Shown: piece after piece, positions 35,573 to 45,237 of the stretch
Layout of the letters: every line of letters starts with the position of its first letter
Numbering within the stretch: position 1 is the first letter of the stretch
Source of the DNA: Leptolyngbyaceae cyanobacterium C42_A2020_001
Lineage (GTDB): Bacteria > Cyanobacteriota > Cyanobacteriia > Leptolyngbyales > Leptolyngbyaceae
Length of the DNA stretch: 64,000 nucleotides
Direction of reading: 5' to 3'
NCBI GenBank assembly: GCA_015272515.1
Contig: JACYLN010000064.1
Coordinates: 1-64,000, forward strand
Translations under genes and position numbers: made by a program
Notes under the pieces: model-generated
The model's database searches: none
Told to the model about the DNA's origin: nothing
What the model saw: the letters and a program-made list of their open reading frames with translations, nothing else

Positions 35573-36241
35573 TTAGAGAGGACCAGAAATTCCTTGCTTG
35601 CGGATCATCAGGAAATGCAACAGCATGAAAACCGCAATCAGCCAGGGCAAAACAAAAGTGTGAGCACTGTAGTAGCGAGTCAAGGTTGCTTGACCGACAC
35701 TAGAACCACCTCGCAAGAGATCAGCAATCAACGTTCCAACAACGGGAATTGCCTCAGGTACACCAGACACAATCTTGACTGCCCAGTATCCAACCTGGTC
35801 CCAGGGGAGTGAGTATCCAGTTACACCAAAAGAAACAGTGATGACTGCCAGAACCACGCCAGTTACCCACGTTAACTCGCGGGGTTTTTTGAAACCACCC
35901 GTCAAGTAAACGCGGAAAACGTGAAGAATCATCATCAGCACCATCATGCTGGCAGACCAACGGTGGATAGAGCGAATCAACCATCCAAAGTTCACGTCAG
36001 TCATGATGTACTGAACGGATTGGAAGGCTTCAGCAACAGTAGGTCTGTAATAAAAGGTCATTGCAAATCCAGTGGCGAACTGGATGAGGAAGCAAACGAG
36101 TGTAATTCCACCCAAGCAATAAAAAATGTTTACATGGGGAGGGACATATTTACTGCTGATGTCATCAGCAATCCCCTGAATTTCCAGTCTTTCCTCGAAC
36201 CACTGGTAAGCCTTTGATTCGGTTACCTGCTTAGTGAACAT
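35573..36241 (-). CDS. petB: Cytochrome b6
   Basis: 222 residues from the ATG at 36241 ([20 protein letters not shown]). Twelve upstream codons in the open frame are not part of the family. Haem-ligand histidines lie in [20 protein letters not shown] and [20 protein letters not shown]. It carries two b haems and the covalent c-type haem of the b6f complex. It is followed by petD after 111 bp. It is divergent from ctpA. Confidence 0.98.
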   Translation of the reverse strand: MFTKQVTESKAYQWFEERLEIQGIADDISSKYVPPHVNIFYCLGGITLVCFLIQFATGFAMTFYYRPTVAEAFQSVQYIMTDVNFGWLIRSIHRWSASMMVLMMILHVFRVYLTGGFKKPRELTWVTGVVLAVITVSFGVTGYSLPWDQVGYWAVKIVSGVPEAIPVVGTLIADLLRGGSSVGQATLTRYYSAHTFVLPWLIAVFMLLHFLMIRKQGISGPL

Positions 36242-36569
36242 GAAGGGAGAATTCCTAAAAAATGTATTGCTGTTCATAAAGAATGTAACACAGACACCAG
36301 GCGGTTTTCATCAAAACGCAAAAGAGTCATGGCAACACAGGATTTGGTGCCGGTGCAGTTGGATTAAGATGATAAATTGTTTAAGATTGTTTACAAAATG
36401 CTTTTCGATTCTTGATTTTTATGCTGTTAAGCAGCAGTTGCATCCCGATTTGAAAATTCTTAAGCTAGGACAACGTATCTCTGGCAAATATCTATTTTTT
36501 AGAGGGATTTGTCTCGAAAGCTGCGTCAAACGTAAAGGCTTTAATTTAGGTTTTAGATTGCTGTCATTT
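36242..36569. other. Divergent petB-ctpA promoter region
   Basis: 328 bases between the two start codons. The ctpA frame happens to be open through it, but the encoded residues are Lys/Phe/Cys-rich and unlike the family. It must hold the petBD and ctpA promoters; no individual box is assigned. Confidence 0.5.
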
Positions 36570-37838
36570 ATGGGAAACCGTTTTGTCTGGGTTCGACGAC
36601 TGGTTATTTGGTTAGCCGTTGTCATGACTGCATTTTTCTGTTCAGTTGGGTCAGCAGATTCTGCGATCGCGTTAACTGAGGAGCAACGCTTAGTTGCTGA
36701 AGTATGGCGATTGGTGGATCGAGCATATGTGGATGACACGTTTAATCATCAAAACTGGTGGTTAGTACGTCAGAAAGCGCTGAAGCAACCGTTGAATGAT
36801 AAAGACCAAGCCTATGCTGCCATTCAGCAGATGCTTGCCAGCTTAGACGATCCATTCACCCGATTGCTGAAGCCTGATCAGTACCGCAGTCTACAAACGA
36901 ATACGTCTGGTGAATTAACGGGTGTGGGCTTACAAATTGCCCTGGATGGTGACACTGGAGAATTGAAGGTGATTGCACCGATCGCGGGTTCTCCGGCTGA
37001 TCAAGCAGGAATTCGTCCGGCAGATACCATTCTCAAAATTGACGGCACACCTACCACAGGGCTGAGCCTGGATGAAGCGGCTGAGCGGATGCGTGGACCT
37101 GTGGGCAGTCGAGTTAAGCTTACAATCCGGCGGGATAGTGAAGAACTGGCAGATCTGGATGTGGTCCGCGATCGCATTGAACTGAACCCTGTGTATGCAG
37201 ACCTGCGGTTGCAATCAGTTGGCGAATCGAACAACATTCAGCGAAAAATTGGCTACATTCGACTCAGCCAATTCAACGCCAATGCCTCGACTGAAGTTAA
37301 CCACGCGATTCAGCGGCTAGAAAAGCAAGGTGCAGAAGCCTACGTACTAGATTTGCGGAGTAATCCAGGCGGCTTGTTGCAGTCAGGAATTGAAATTGCC
37401 CGTCTCTGGCTGGACGAAGGTACAATTGTCTACACCGTGAATCGTCAGGGAATTGAAGGCAGCTTTGAGGCAACTGGGCAAGCGTTGACCAAAGACCCGT
37501 TGGTAGTGCTGGTAAATCAGGGCACTGCAAGCGCCAGCGAGATTTTAGCTGGTGCCTTGAAGGATAATGGACGTGCCACAATTGTGGGTGAGCGGACGTT
37601 TGGCAAAGGTTTAATTCAATCGCTGTTTGATCTCTCAGATGGGTCCGGGCTGGCTGTGACGGTTGCGAAGTATGAAACGCCTGGACACATCGATATTAAC
37701 AAGCAGGGAATTAAGCCGGATGTTACCGTTTCGCTCGACCCCATTGCCATGACTCAACTGGGGACGCAAAGCGATCGCCAGTATGAGGCAGCAGTGGAAT
37801 TATTAACCACTCACACAATGGTTGCTGGTGCTGCCTAA
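36570..37838 (+). CDS. ctpA: Carboxyl-terminal processing protease (D1 processing)
   Basis: 422 residues from the ATG at 36570 (MGNRFVWVRRLVIWLAVVMT), which gives a signal peptide for the thylakoid lumen, with cleavage near SADSAIA. The PDZ domain (about 110-200) contains GELTGVGLQIALD and IRPADTILKIDGT. The catalytic Ser lies in NQGTASASEILAGALKDNGR and the Lys in GERTFGKGLIQSLF. CtpA removes the C-terminal extension of the D1 photosystem II protein so that the manganese cluster can assemble. Its 3' end overlaps the next gene by 17 bp. Confidence 0.93.
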   Translation: MGNRFVWVRRLVIWLAVVMTAFFCSVGSADSAIALTEEQRLVAEVWRLVDRAYVDDTFNHQNWWLVRQKALKQPLNDKDQAYAAIQQMLASLDDPFTRLLKPDQYRSLQTNTSGELTGVGLQIALDGDTGELKVIAPIAGSPADQAGIRPADTILKIDGTPTTGLSLDEAAERMRGPVGSRVKLTIRRDSEELADLDVVRDRIELNPVYADLRLQSVGESNNIQRKIGYIRLSQFNANASTEVNHAIQRLEKQGAEAYVLDLRSNPGGLLQSGIEIARLWLDEGTIVYTVNRQGIEGSFEATGQALTKDPLVVLVNQGTASASEILAGALKDNGRATIVGERTFGKGLIQSLFDLSDGSGLAVTVAKYETPGHIDINKQGIKPDVTVSLDPIAMTQLGTQSDRQYEAAVELLTTHTMVAGAA

Positions 37839-39084
37839 CCCTGGACGAACCTATCACGACCCGCTACACGGCGCGATTTCGCTGGACTGGAACGACCCCA
37901 CCGAATCATTGCTGATTCGCCTCATTGATACGCCTGCTTTCCAACGGTTGCGGCGCATTCGGCAGTTGGGTCCTGCCAGCATGACATTTCATGGAGCCGA
38001 GTCTTCTCGCTTCACTCATTCCATTGGCGTGATGGCGATCGCGCGTCGAGCTTTTGACCGCATCTGTAAGGCTTACCCTCAACTGAAACCGCACCGTCCA
38101 GTTGTTCTATGCGCGGCAATGTTGCACGACATTGGGCATGGACCATTTAGCCACACAGCAGAGGAAATTTTCGGGTGTCATCACGAACTTTGGACAGAAC
38201 GAATTTTGCAAGAATCAGCCCCGATTCGACAAGCACTAGAGACATTTAGCCCAACTCTTTTGGAACAGATTATTCAGGTTTATCAGCACAGCTATCCAGT
38301 CCCCCTAGTGTGGCAGTTGGTATCGAGTCAACTAGACTGCGATCGCCTGGATTACCTGATGCGCGACAGCTACTTTACAGGAGCATCCTACGGCAAAATC
38401 GACCTGGATCGAATTCTCATGGCGCTGGGATACGATCCCGTTTCGCAGCAGCTAGTGGTTGCCCGCAAAGGCATGGCTGCGGTTGAGCATTATCTGATCG
38501 TGCGCTATTTCATGTATGCCCAGGTGTATAACCATCCCAAAAACATTGCTGCCACCTGGATTTTGGAACAAGCATTCAATCGGGCACGAGAATTATTAAA
38601 CAAACGGCAGCTAGTTGCCGATGAAACGGTACAAGCGTGGCTGATGGGTGATTGCGATCGCCTCTCACTCACCGAGTATCTTGCCGCAGATGACGGTGTT
38701 TTCTCGTACCACTTGCAACGCTGGCAACACCATTCTGATCCCATTTTGACTGATTTGTGTCGGCGCTTCGTCGATCGCGACTTGTTCAAATGTTTAGATG
38801 TGACTCATCTAAATCACGAGCAGCGGGAAACTCTCCTTAGCAAAACCCATCACTGGTTGGCAGAAGCTAGTTTCAACGCTCCCTACTACAGCGGCATTCG
38901 CATCTCCTTCAGCCGCGGCTACACACTTTATCAAAAAGGGATCAAAATTCAGACCGCATCCGGTTTAGACCAAATCAGCGAACTCTCTCCTCTGATTCAG
39001 ACCCTGACTCAACCCTATGAACGTGCTTGGTTAATTTACCCACGTGAGGTTGAGCCGATTTTGCTCTCTGTTCAGTTGAAATGA
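37822..39084 (+). CDS. HD-domain phosphohydrolase (SAMHD1/dGTPase-like)
   Basis: The 420-residue protein has the SAMHD1-like HD pattern: DPLHGAISLDWNDP, FQRLRRIRQLGPASMTFHGA, SRFTHSIGVM, AMLHDIGHGPFSHTAEEIF and SQLDCDRLDYLMRDSYFTG. Relatives hydrolyse deoxynucleotides or other phosphoesters. The start is probably the TTG at 37822, inside ctpA, though a GTG at 37828 is equally possible. Translation is likely coupled to ctpA. Substrate unknown. Confidence 0.85.
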   Translation: MLVLPNPGRTYHDPLHGAISLDWNDPTESLLIRLIDTPAFQRLRRIRQLGPASMTFHGAESSRFTHSIGVMAIARRAFDRICKAYPQLKPHRPVVLCAAMLHDIGHGPFSHTAEEIFGCHHELWTERILQESAPIRQALETFSPTLLEQIIQVYQHSYPVPLVWQLVSSQLDCDRLDYLMRDSYFTGASYGKIDLDRILMALGYDPVSQQLVVARKGMAAVEHYLIVRYFMYAQVYNHPKNIAATWILEQAFNRARELLNKRQLVADETVQAWLMGDCDRLSLTEYLAADDGVFSYHLQRWQHHSDPILTDLCRRFVDRDLFKCLDVTHLNHEQRETLLSKTHHWLAEASFNAPYYSGIRISFSRGYTLYQKGIKIQTASGLDQISELSPLIQTLTQPYERAWLIYPREVEPILLSVQLK

Positions 39085-39103
39085 GCGTAGAAACAAGTAT
39101 TCG

Positions 39104-41845
39104 CTACTTCAAATCGCCACTCCAAACACCATAGATTGCCCAAATTGCCAATGCCCGCAAATAATGACAGGCGCGAAAAGTCCCAGACGGCGTAATTGCT
39201 TCTGGAGTGCGAAACTGTAAGCCGTTGTCATAAACCTGCTGAACCACTGCCTGGGTCAACTCCATTGCCTCATCCTGCATTCCCATCTGCACCAGAAATG
39301 CTGCCAATCCAAAATTGATGCCTGTCCACACTTCTAAAGGATGGGTTGAATTGGGATTTTCTGGAGAACCATCTGGTTTAACACCATTTGCGGCACCGAG
39401 GGGGAAGAGGGAAGGAGAGGGAGAAGGTATTGAAGATTGAAGATTGGGGATTGTAGATTGAGAAGTTAGAGAGTTTTGAATTTTGGCTTCCGGTGAGTCA
39501 GCCGAACCGAATTTTGAATTTTGAATTTCTCCTCCCTTACCTTCCTCACCTCCTGGCTCCTGCTTGCTGCCTTCTGGCTCCTGCCGTCTGTCTCCTGTCT
39601 CCTGCTGTTCTGCAATTCTCGCTTCTTGAACAGTGGTGAATTGCTGTAGTTTAAGAGCACCGGATTTCAGGTAGTCATTGAACTTAATAAAGCAAGCGTC
39701 GTAAATGGTTTTAAGGGCGGTTCGGGCGCAGTCAGGATGAACAACATCGGGCAGATTCAACAAACGGGCGTAGAACTGTCCGCAGAGCTGGTCTGCCATC
39801 ACCACGTCGGAGCCGCTGTTGCTGTCGAGCCGATAGTATTGCCCGTTCCATAGGGTATCGTGATAGATCGATCGCGCCTGTTCTAACCACACCTGGAAGT
39901 TGCCGATGTCGTTTGAGATAGTTGTGAGCTGGCGGACGTTAGGGGTGTGTTCGGCAAGGATGCGACCAATCTCCAGGGCAGCTTCTAGCGCCGCTATCCA
40001 CAAGCCACCACAGTAAGCGCTGATGCCGTTGAGTTTCCAATCGTCAAAGGTTTGGTCTGGGGCACCGCTGTTTTCGGGGATGCCATCGAAGTCGTGATCA
40101 AAGGTTTTCAGGTAATGCAGGGTTTGGGCGATCGCGCTCCAGCATTCTTGTAGGAAGGCGATATCTTTCGAGCCTGTGTAGAGAAAATCCCGATAGACTT
40201 GCAGCACAAAATCGCAGGGCAAATCTTTCCAGAGGTTGCAGTCTTGATAGCTGGTGTAGTTGGTCTTTTCCCAAACGTGTTCGTTGGGTGCGCCTAGATC
40301 GTGGGGGGTGGCTCCGGCGGCTTTTCGCACGGCTTGGGGACTGTTTGCACCAATGGTGTAGTAGTAGCCGATGATCCGGGTGCTATCGTCGCTGGCGGGA
40401 ATGGCTCGCGCAAAAGCTCGCATGACAGACTTTTCTAGCTCTGGAAACAGCATCAGTAGGGCAAAAGAGCCGTATAGCCGCACATCCAGGCTTTCATACC
40501 AGCGGTAATCAATACACTCCAACACCGCAAATTGCCCAACGGGATCGCGCTCGGTTGCGGCACTCCACACAGTTCCGCCATCCGTCAGGTTGTAGAGTTC
40601 ATTGAACAGTGCCATTTTGAACCAATCGGGCAAATCGGTTTGAGCCAGAATTGGTTGCTGCCAGGTGCAAATTTGTTCTTGCCAGATTGAGTATTGTTCC
40701 AGCGCAGTTTGGGCGATCGCCCAGGCATTCTGCCCATTACGTCCAAAAAAATCGGTATAGCGCTTGAAATACGTCACCCCTTCCGCAAACTCCATCACTG
40801 GAAAATCCCAACTGAGGGCAAAGGGAATTTGCAGGGTTTCGCCTGGTTGCAGGGTGAACCGCACGGCGATCGCGCCCGCAATCTGCTCGCCTGCTTTTGC
40901 AGGAGTGGTATTACTCACATTTGCTAGCGAACCATCCTGAGAGAAGGATTGCCAAACGTCTGCTCCATCCCCCACTGGATTCCAGCACGTGTGGTAAAAC
41001 GCTTCCGCCTGAGCGGGTAGCTTCGCCGCGATCGCCCATTGCCCATCCCCTTCTGCTGGCGGCTGGCGGCTGGCTCCTGCCATCACAATGCCAACGCGTT
41101 GCCCATCCTCAGTGACCTGGTTCCAATTTCCAACACTCTCATACAGTCGTGGTTGATAGTCATACACAGGGCTACCATCGTCCCGCACCTGCACCTCTGG
41201 TGATTTGGACGCATTAGTAAACCAGCCCACCATGTTTTGCCAGGTGAGCATGATGCTGAGGGTGATGGGATGGTCAGTGGGGTTGTGGGCTGTCCACTTG
41301 AAGATCGCAACTGGGTAGCTGGTTTCTTGGTAGTTGTGGGGCAGGATGGGCGAAAACTGTTCGCAGGTGAGTTCTGCCAGAAACACATTTTGGTAGGTGA
41401 ACCAACTGCGCGGGTAGAGGGCGTGATAAGTCCCCGTGTGGGGGGAGAGTTGCGATCGCACGGCATCAAACAACGTGTCGCCTGCCTCAGCAGAATCTTC
41501 CAGGGTGGGATACCAGCGCCAACTTGCTAGACTGCCATCCCCAGGTGCTTCGGTGCAAAGAGCAAAGGCTTGAGCGTCTTTGTCAACACCTTCAAAAATG
41601 CTGAACTGGCAGGCAGGCATGGACTGGAAAATGTGTTCGCCCCCGTCAATGTGCCAGAGGTTAAAATCTCCTCGGTGAGAGCGACCAATGCATCCCGCGC
41701 CAAATCCGCCCAGAGGCATTCCATGAAAGGGACCGTCGTCTAAATTGCTGGGATAACGAACGGTATAAGGACGCTCCCAACCAAGACCGATGGGGCGACT
41801 CCAGGCGCAAGCAGGGATGACAGGGGTAGGCGGATGATTTTGCAT
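39104..41845 (-). CDS. GH116-family beta-glucosidase (GBA2-like)
   Basis: The 913-residue protein resembles the GBA2-type glucosylceramidase family: PSNLDDGPFHGMPLGGFGAG, GRSHRGDFNLWHIDGGEH, and in the (alpha/alpha)6 domain YRWYESLDVRLYGSFALLML, the acid/base region FDDWKLNGISAYCGGLWIAA and FRTPEAITPSGTFRACHYLR. No signal peptide. A block of about 80 residues (738-818), rich in Glu/Gln/Ser/Pro, is encoded by intergenic-type repeats at 39395-39625 and lies between two conserved segments. Another short Gly/Ala/Ser run (AGASRQPPAEGDGQ) comes from a GGCGGCT repeat near 41057-41085. The reading frame stays intact. Glycoside substrate unknown. Confidence 0.85.
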   Translation of the reverse strand: MQNHPPTPVIPACAWSRPIGLGWERPYTVRYPSNLDDGPFHGMPLGGFGAGCIGRSHRGDFNLWHIDGGEHIFQSMPACQFSIFEGVDKDAQAFALCTEAPGDGSLASWRWYPTLEDSAEAGDTLFDAVRSQLSPHTGTYHALYPRSWFTYQNVFLAELTCEQFSPILPHNYQETSYPVAIFKWTAHNPTDHPITLSIMLTWQNMVGWFTNASKSPEVQVRDDGSPVYDYQPRLYESVGNWNQVTEDGQRVGIVMAGASRQPPAEGDGQWAIAAKLPAQAEAFYHTCWNPVGDGADVWQSFSQDGSLANVSNTTPAKAGEQIAGAIAVRFTLQPGETLQIPFALSWDFPVMEFAEGVTYFKRYTDFFGRNGQNAWAIAQTALEQYSIWQEQICTWQQPILAQTDLPDWFKMALFNELYNLTDGGTVWSAATERDPVGQFAVLECIDYRWYESLDVRLYGSFALLMLFPELEKSVMRAFARAIPASDDSTRIIGYYYTIGANSPQAVRKAAGATPHDLGAPNEHVWEKTNYTSYQDCNLWKDLPCDFVLQVYRDFLYTGSKDIAFLQECWSAIAQTLHYLKTFDHDFDGIPENSGAPDQTFDDWKLNGISAYCGGLWIAALEAALEIGRILAEHTPNVRQLTTISNDIGNFQVWLEQARSIYHDTLWNGQYYRLDSNSGSDVVMADQLCGQFYARLLNLPDVVHPDCARTALKTIYDACFIKFNDYLKSGALKLQQFTTVQEARIAEQQETGDRRQEPEGSKQEPGGEEGKGGEIQNSKFGSADSPEAKIQNSLTSQSTIPNLQSSIPSPSPSLFPLGAANGVKPDGSPENPNSTHPLEVWTGINFGLAAFLVQMGMQDEAMELTQAVVQQVYDNGLQFRTPEAITPSGTFRACHYLRALAIWAIYGVWSGDLK
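39395..39625. repeat. Cluster of short low-complexity repeats inside the GH116 gene
   Basis: Several repeat types stand side by side: GAAGATTGAAGATTGGGGAT, TTTTGAATTTTGAATTT, CTCCTGGCTCCTGCTTGCTG, and CTGTCTCCTGTCTCCTG. Each is a heptamer-like short tandem repeat of the sort found in cyanobacterial spacers. The total length keeps the reading frame and is translated as a disordered loop. Confidence 0.65.
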
Positions 41846-41891
41846 TTCCTGATTTTAAGGGCGATCGCGCCGATTCCAACTGCTCAATTGC

Positions 41892-42980
41892 CTACATTGC
41901 GCTTAAAACCTCTTTCCAGTTCAGGGAAGCAAGTTGCAAAACAGCTTTGGGTCTGGCTAATCCAAATCCCTGTCCATAATCCACCCCCTCATCTCGGCAA
42001 AACTGAATATCCAGGGAATCTTCCAAGCCTTCTGCCAGCACAGGCACGCCTAGTTCATGTGCTGATCGCACCAGATTTTTCACCAAGATCTGCTTTAACG
42101 GGTGACGGCCGCAGCCAGATACCATCAGGCGATCGAGCTTAATTACATCCGGGCGAAACTCCATGAAGTAATGATCAATGGCAACATTACCATACAGATC
42201 ATCCACAGCAATGCCAAACCCTAACTGCTGAATTTCATCAATCAGTTTTGGCAGCGTGTGATGGTGCAGCAGCGACTCGACCTCCGTTAGCTCAAACATG
42301 ATTTGTTGAGGATGCAGCCCTAAGTCTTTCACCTGCTGCAATGTTTGTTCTAAGAAGTGGGGGTTGCTGGCGATCGCGTTCGGCAACAGATTGACGTAAA
42401 AGGTGTCTGAACTGCCCGTGTTGGCGATCGCTTGCAGACAAGTTGCCAATGCCAGTTCATCAAACTCACTCGTCAAGCTGAGAGAAACAGCGCCATCAAT
42501 TAACTGTTGCCCAGTAAAGCACGCGTCGTTCTGGTCACTACAGGCCCGCGCCAAGCATTCGTAGGCAATCACATGACCGTGACGCAAATCAAAAATGGGC
42601 TGGTAATTAAAGAAAAGCCGTTGCTGCGCCAGCACCCGTAAAAACCAGGCGTGTTTGACTGAAACGGTAATCGTGCTCAACGGTTGGGCATCTAAGAAAT
42701 CCAACAACAGCGCTTGAGAATCAAGCGACGAACGAGTAATGCAGTACCGGGATTGAGTTTGGCTGAAATCGGACAAGGATTGACTAATCTGGGTAAACAC
42801 TTCCGAAAGCTGATGCTGAAGTGTTACTTGATACAGAAGTTGAGAAACTTGAGGAACCGAGCAAAATCCAAGATTGCTCAGGATATAGCGAGTCTCCGGA
42901 CTATCGGGCTGAATAATCAGCTTGAGTGGTTCAGTCAATGGAGTTGCAGTACGCACGATGCTATCTTCCGTCTTCTCCAA
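41892..42980 (-). CDS. EAL-domain protein (c-di-GMP phosphodiesterase-like)
   Basis: The 362-residue protein has an N-terminal region of about 120 residues, unassigned, and an EAL domain. The signature is AYECLAR (ECL for EAL). Other key positions are kept: Asn in FYVNLLPNAI, FELTEVES, the acidic pair in VDDLYGNVA, Lys in VIKLDRLMV, VLAEGLED and YGQGFGLARP. It may hydrolyse c-di-GMP, though the variant signature leaves room for a binding-only role. The TTG start at 42980 is uncertain. Confidence 0.85.
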   Translation of the reverse strand: MEKTEDSIVRTATPLTEPLKLIIQPDSPETRYILSNLGFCSVPQVSQLLYQVTLQHQLSEVFTQISQSLSDFSQTQSRYCITRSSLDSQALLLDFLDAQPLSTITVSVKHAWFLRVLAQQRLFFNYQPIFDLRHGHVIAYECLARACSDQNDACFTGQQLIDGAVSLSLTSEFDELALATCLQAIANTGSSDTFYVNLLPNAIASNPHFLEQTLQQVKDLGLHPQQIMFELTEVESLLHHHTLPKLIDEIQQLGFGIAVDDLYGNVAIDHYFMEFRPDVIKLDRLMVSGCGRHPLKQILVKNLVRSAHELGVPVLAEGLEDSLDIQFCRDEGVDYGQGFGLARPKAVLQLASLNWKEVLSAM

Positions 42981-43511
42981 GTTTTACTTGGCAAGATTCA
43001 CCCCAACTTTATAAATGCGGACAATCAAAACCGCACACTCTTTACATTTTAGAAAGCAATACGATTTATTATTTTATTGCCCCATGTTCAGATGAATAGG
43101 TTAGCCATTCTCAGGCGATAGTTTCCAGGGCAATGTACGTAGATTAACGGCATCTCGCAATTTTGCCAATTGATTAACAGACAGATTCCTGATTGTCTTG
43201 ATAAGAAGATAAATGCGGGTAGTGTTTTTGACACGTAAGAAGGGAATGCTAGAAGTACAAAAAACATCAGACAGATCAAGCTGTAGCCCTAACAATTCAA
43301 TGCCCTACTGAGTGGCTGAAGGTGCATAAAGCGCTGCCATCCTCCTGATTGTTATATAGGCAGTCCACAATGATTCGATTTGAGCACGTTTCTGGTTAGC
43401 GGTTTTATTTCCTGTAGAGATACATGTTGTATTCTCTCCCACCCGGAAAAGGTTGGCTTGAATCCGTAGTTGTAGACATACCGTTTCCTCCTTGCGACTG
43501 GAAGGTATCTG
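42981..43511. other. Gap between EAL gene and secreted protein gene
   Basis: About 530 AT-rich bases. The only candidate is the small minus-strand frame at 43101-43295. No repeat, terminator or RNA gene is seen. Confidence 0.4.
43101..43295 (-). CDS. Possible small hypothetical protein
   Basis: A 64-codon frame opening with TTG. The second half (LLIKTIRNLSVNQLAKLRDA, NLRTLPWKLSPENG) is helix-like and protein-like in composition; the first half is less so. No clear binding site. Another frame over the same bases is also open, so this is a weak call. Confidence 0.25.
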   Translation of the reverse strand: MLGLQLDLSDVFCTSSIPFLRVKNTTRIYLLIKTIRNLSVNQLAKLRDAVNLRTLPWKLSPENG

Positions 43512-44117
43512 ATGAGACTGAAGGCTATTTGTCTAACCGTAGTAAGTGTGTCAACTCTCACTTTAGTGGCGGCTATTCCACTAAGTGAGTCGGCGGTACA
43601 ACTTTGGAATCCTGAGATTGCCCATGCAGCCAAAGTGACTGCTAACCTATTTAAGCGGAAGTCGCTGCATCCTAGCTTACTAACCCGCCGTGAAAAGTCT
43701 TACGTTCGTTCAGGGCAACCATTTACAATCAATGCGGCTAAGTCCGAAGAGTTGATCAATTACACGCTAACCCAACGCCTGTCTTTGGATTATCCTCTGT
43801 GGCAGAGCGATCGCAATTCTCAGTCTTTGCTCACTTCTCGCCGTACCCAAACAGTTTTAACCAATCAGGACACCAACTCCAACCAGTTTTTTCCCCTAGG
43901 GCACGATTTACTTTTACAGAATCGCCCCAATTCCCTAGAGGGAACGCTCAGGCAACAGAAATATCAAATCAAGAAATTGGAGTTGGATTTAGCAAGAGAA
44001 CGGTACGAGGATGGCAAAATTTCACGAGGCGCTTTCAATCAAACAGTAAAAGACTATCAAACCGCACTCGAAGAATTCAAAGCATTCACCCATTCCTCGA
44101 ATAAAATGGCTGATTAG
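43512..44117 (+). CDS. Secreted hypothetical protein with C-terminal helix
   Basis: The 201-residue protein has a signal peptide (LKAICLTVVSVSTLTLVAAI), a polar middle, and a charged helical end (QQKYQIKKLELDLARERYED, then GKISRGAFNQTVKDYQTALE) resembling a coiled coil followed by a short SHOCT-like helix. Not assigned. The ROK kinase gene begins 20 bp behind it. Confidence 0.6.
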   Translation: MRLKAICLTVVSVSTLTLVAAIPLSESAVQLWNPEIAHAAKVTANLFKRKSLHPSLLTRREKSYVRSGQPFTINAAKSEELINYTLTQRLSLDYPLWQSDRNSQSLLTSRRTQTVLTNQDTNSNQFFPLGHDLLLQNRPNSLEGTLRQQKYQIKKLELDLARERYEDGKISRGAFNQTVKDYQTALEEFKAFTHSSNKMAD

Positions 44118-44137
44118 CTGTTAGTCATATCGTTATC

Positions 44138-45061
44138 ATGGGAACTTTCCCAACTCCATCTACAAACGTCGCTCAAGTTTTAGGGATTGATTTGGGCGGT
44201 ACTGCTATCAAACTTGGTTGCTTTGGTGCCGATGGCACTTGTCTCAAGTCTTTAAGTATTGCCACACCTCAACCTGCAACTCCGGAGGCAGTGGTTGCGG
44301 TAATGGCAGAGGCGATCGCGCAATTAGATCCGGAGCGAGCAGCGATCGCGATCGGCGTTGGTACACCCGGACCAGCCGATGCCAATGGTCGGATTGCTCG
44401 CGTTGCCATTAACCTCAGCGGTTGGCATGATGTGCCCCTCGCAGACTGGTTGGAAGCAAAAACCAATCGCCCCACCGTCATTGCAAACGATGCTAACTGT
44501 GCCGGGCTAGGAGAAGCCTGGTTGGGAGCCGGACGCTGGTACCGCAACTTAATTTTGCTGACCTTAGGAACGGGAGTGGGCGGAGCGATAATTTTGGACG
44601 GCAAATTGTTTGTGGGACATCACGGCACAGCGGCAGAACTGGGATTAATTACGCTAAATCCTGATGGACCACCGTGCAACAGTGGTAATCAGGGATCGTT
44701 GGAGCAATACGCATCTGTACAGGCAATTCGGCGGCGTATGGGGTTAGAACCTAATCAACTGGGCAAAATGGCGTTAGCAGGCGATCCCAAAGCCCTGGAG
44801 TTTTGGCAAGCCTACGGCAAAGATTTGGGTGCAGGACTCGCTAGCCTAATTTACGTCTTAACTCCCGAAGCAATTATTATCGGGGGTGGAGTGAGTGCCA
44901 GCGCTGATTTCTTTTTGCCGACGGTGCAGGCAGAAATTGAACGTCGGGTGTTACCTAGTTCTCGTGCGGGCTTGCAACTGCTAAAGGCAGAGTTGGGCAA
45001 TCAAGCTGGAATTGTGGGCGCGGCAAAACTGGCGTGGCAGTTGGTGGCGGCTAATGGGTAA
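44138..45061 (+). CDS. ROK-family sugar kinase (glucokinase-like)
   Basis: The 307-residue protein begins VLGIDLGGTAIKLGCF (phosphate-binding loop) and has VGTPGPADANGRIARVAINL, VIANDANCAGLGEAWLGAGR and LTLGTGVGGAIILDGKLFVG, with the catalytic Asp in NDAN. The usual zinc motif CxCGxxGCxE is replaced by PPCNSGNQGSLEQ. It probably phosphorylates glucose or a related sugar; the donor is not predictable from sequence. Confidence 0.85.
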   Translation: MGTFPTPSTNVAQVLGIDLGGTAIKLGCFGADGTCLKSLSIATPQPATPEAVVAVMAEAIAQLDPERAAIAIGVGTPGPADANGRIARVAINLSGWHDVPLADWLEAKTNRPTVIANDANCAGLGEAWLGAGRWYRNLILLTLGTGVGGAIILDGKLFVGHHGTAAELGLITLNPDGPPCNSGNQGSLEQYASVQAIRRRMGLEPNQLGKMALAGDPKALEFWQAYGKDLGAGLASLIYVLTPEAIIIGGGVSASADFFLPTVQAEIERRVLPSSRAGLQLLKAELGNQAGIVGAAKLAWQLVAANG

Positions 45062-45110
45062 TGGGAAGTAGGTAATGGGGATGGGGTGTAGGGGATAGGG
45101 AGTGGGAATG
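45058..45110. repeat. Purine-rich short repeat
   Basis: GGTAATGGGAAGTAGGTAAT, then GGGGATGGGGTGTAGGGGAT and AGGGAGTGGG, directly behind the ROK kinase stop. This is the same repeat type that is translated inside chlD, here in an intergenic place. Confidence 0.55.
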
Positions 45111-45237
45111 AACTGCTCAACCAATTGCCAATTAGGAGTGAGAAATAAGTTGAAAATGGTTTCCAGTAAGGTTTTGCCACCTTTAATTTTACATTTTGAA
45201 TTATTCATTTATTCTCCTTAAATCAGTCCTAGCGTGG

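Noticed and set aside
36234-36569. N-terminal extension of ctpA by 112 codons
   Set aside because: Composition unlike the family; the ATG at 36570 gives a proper signal peptide and normal length.
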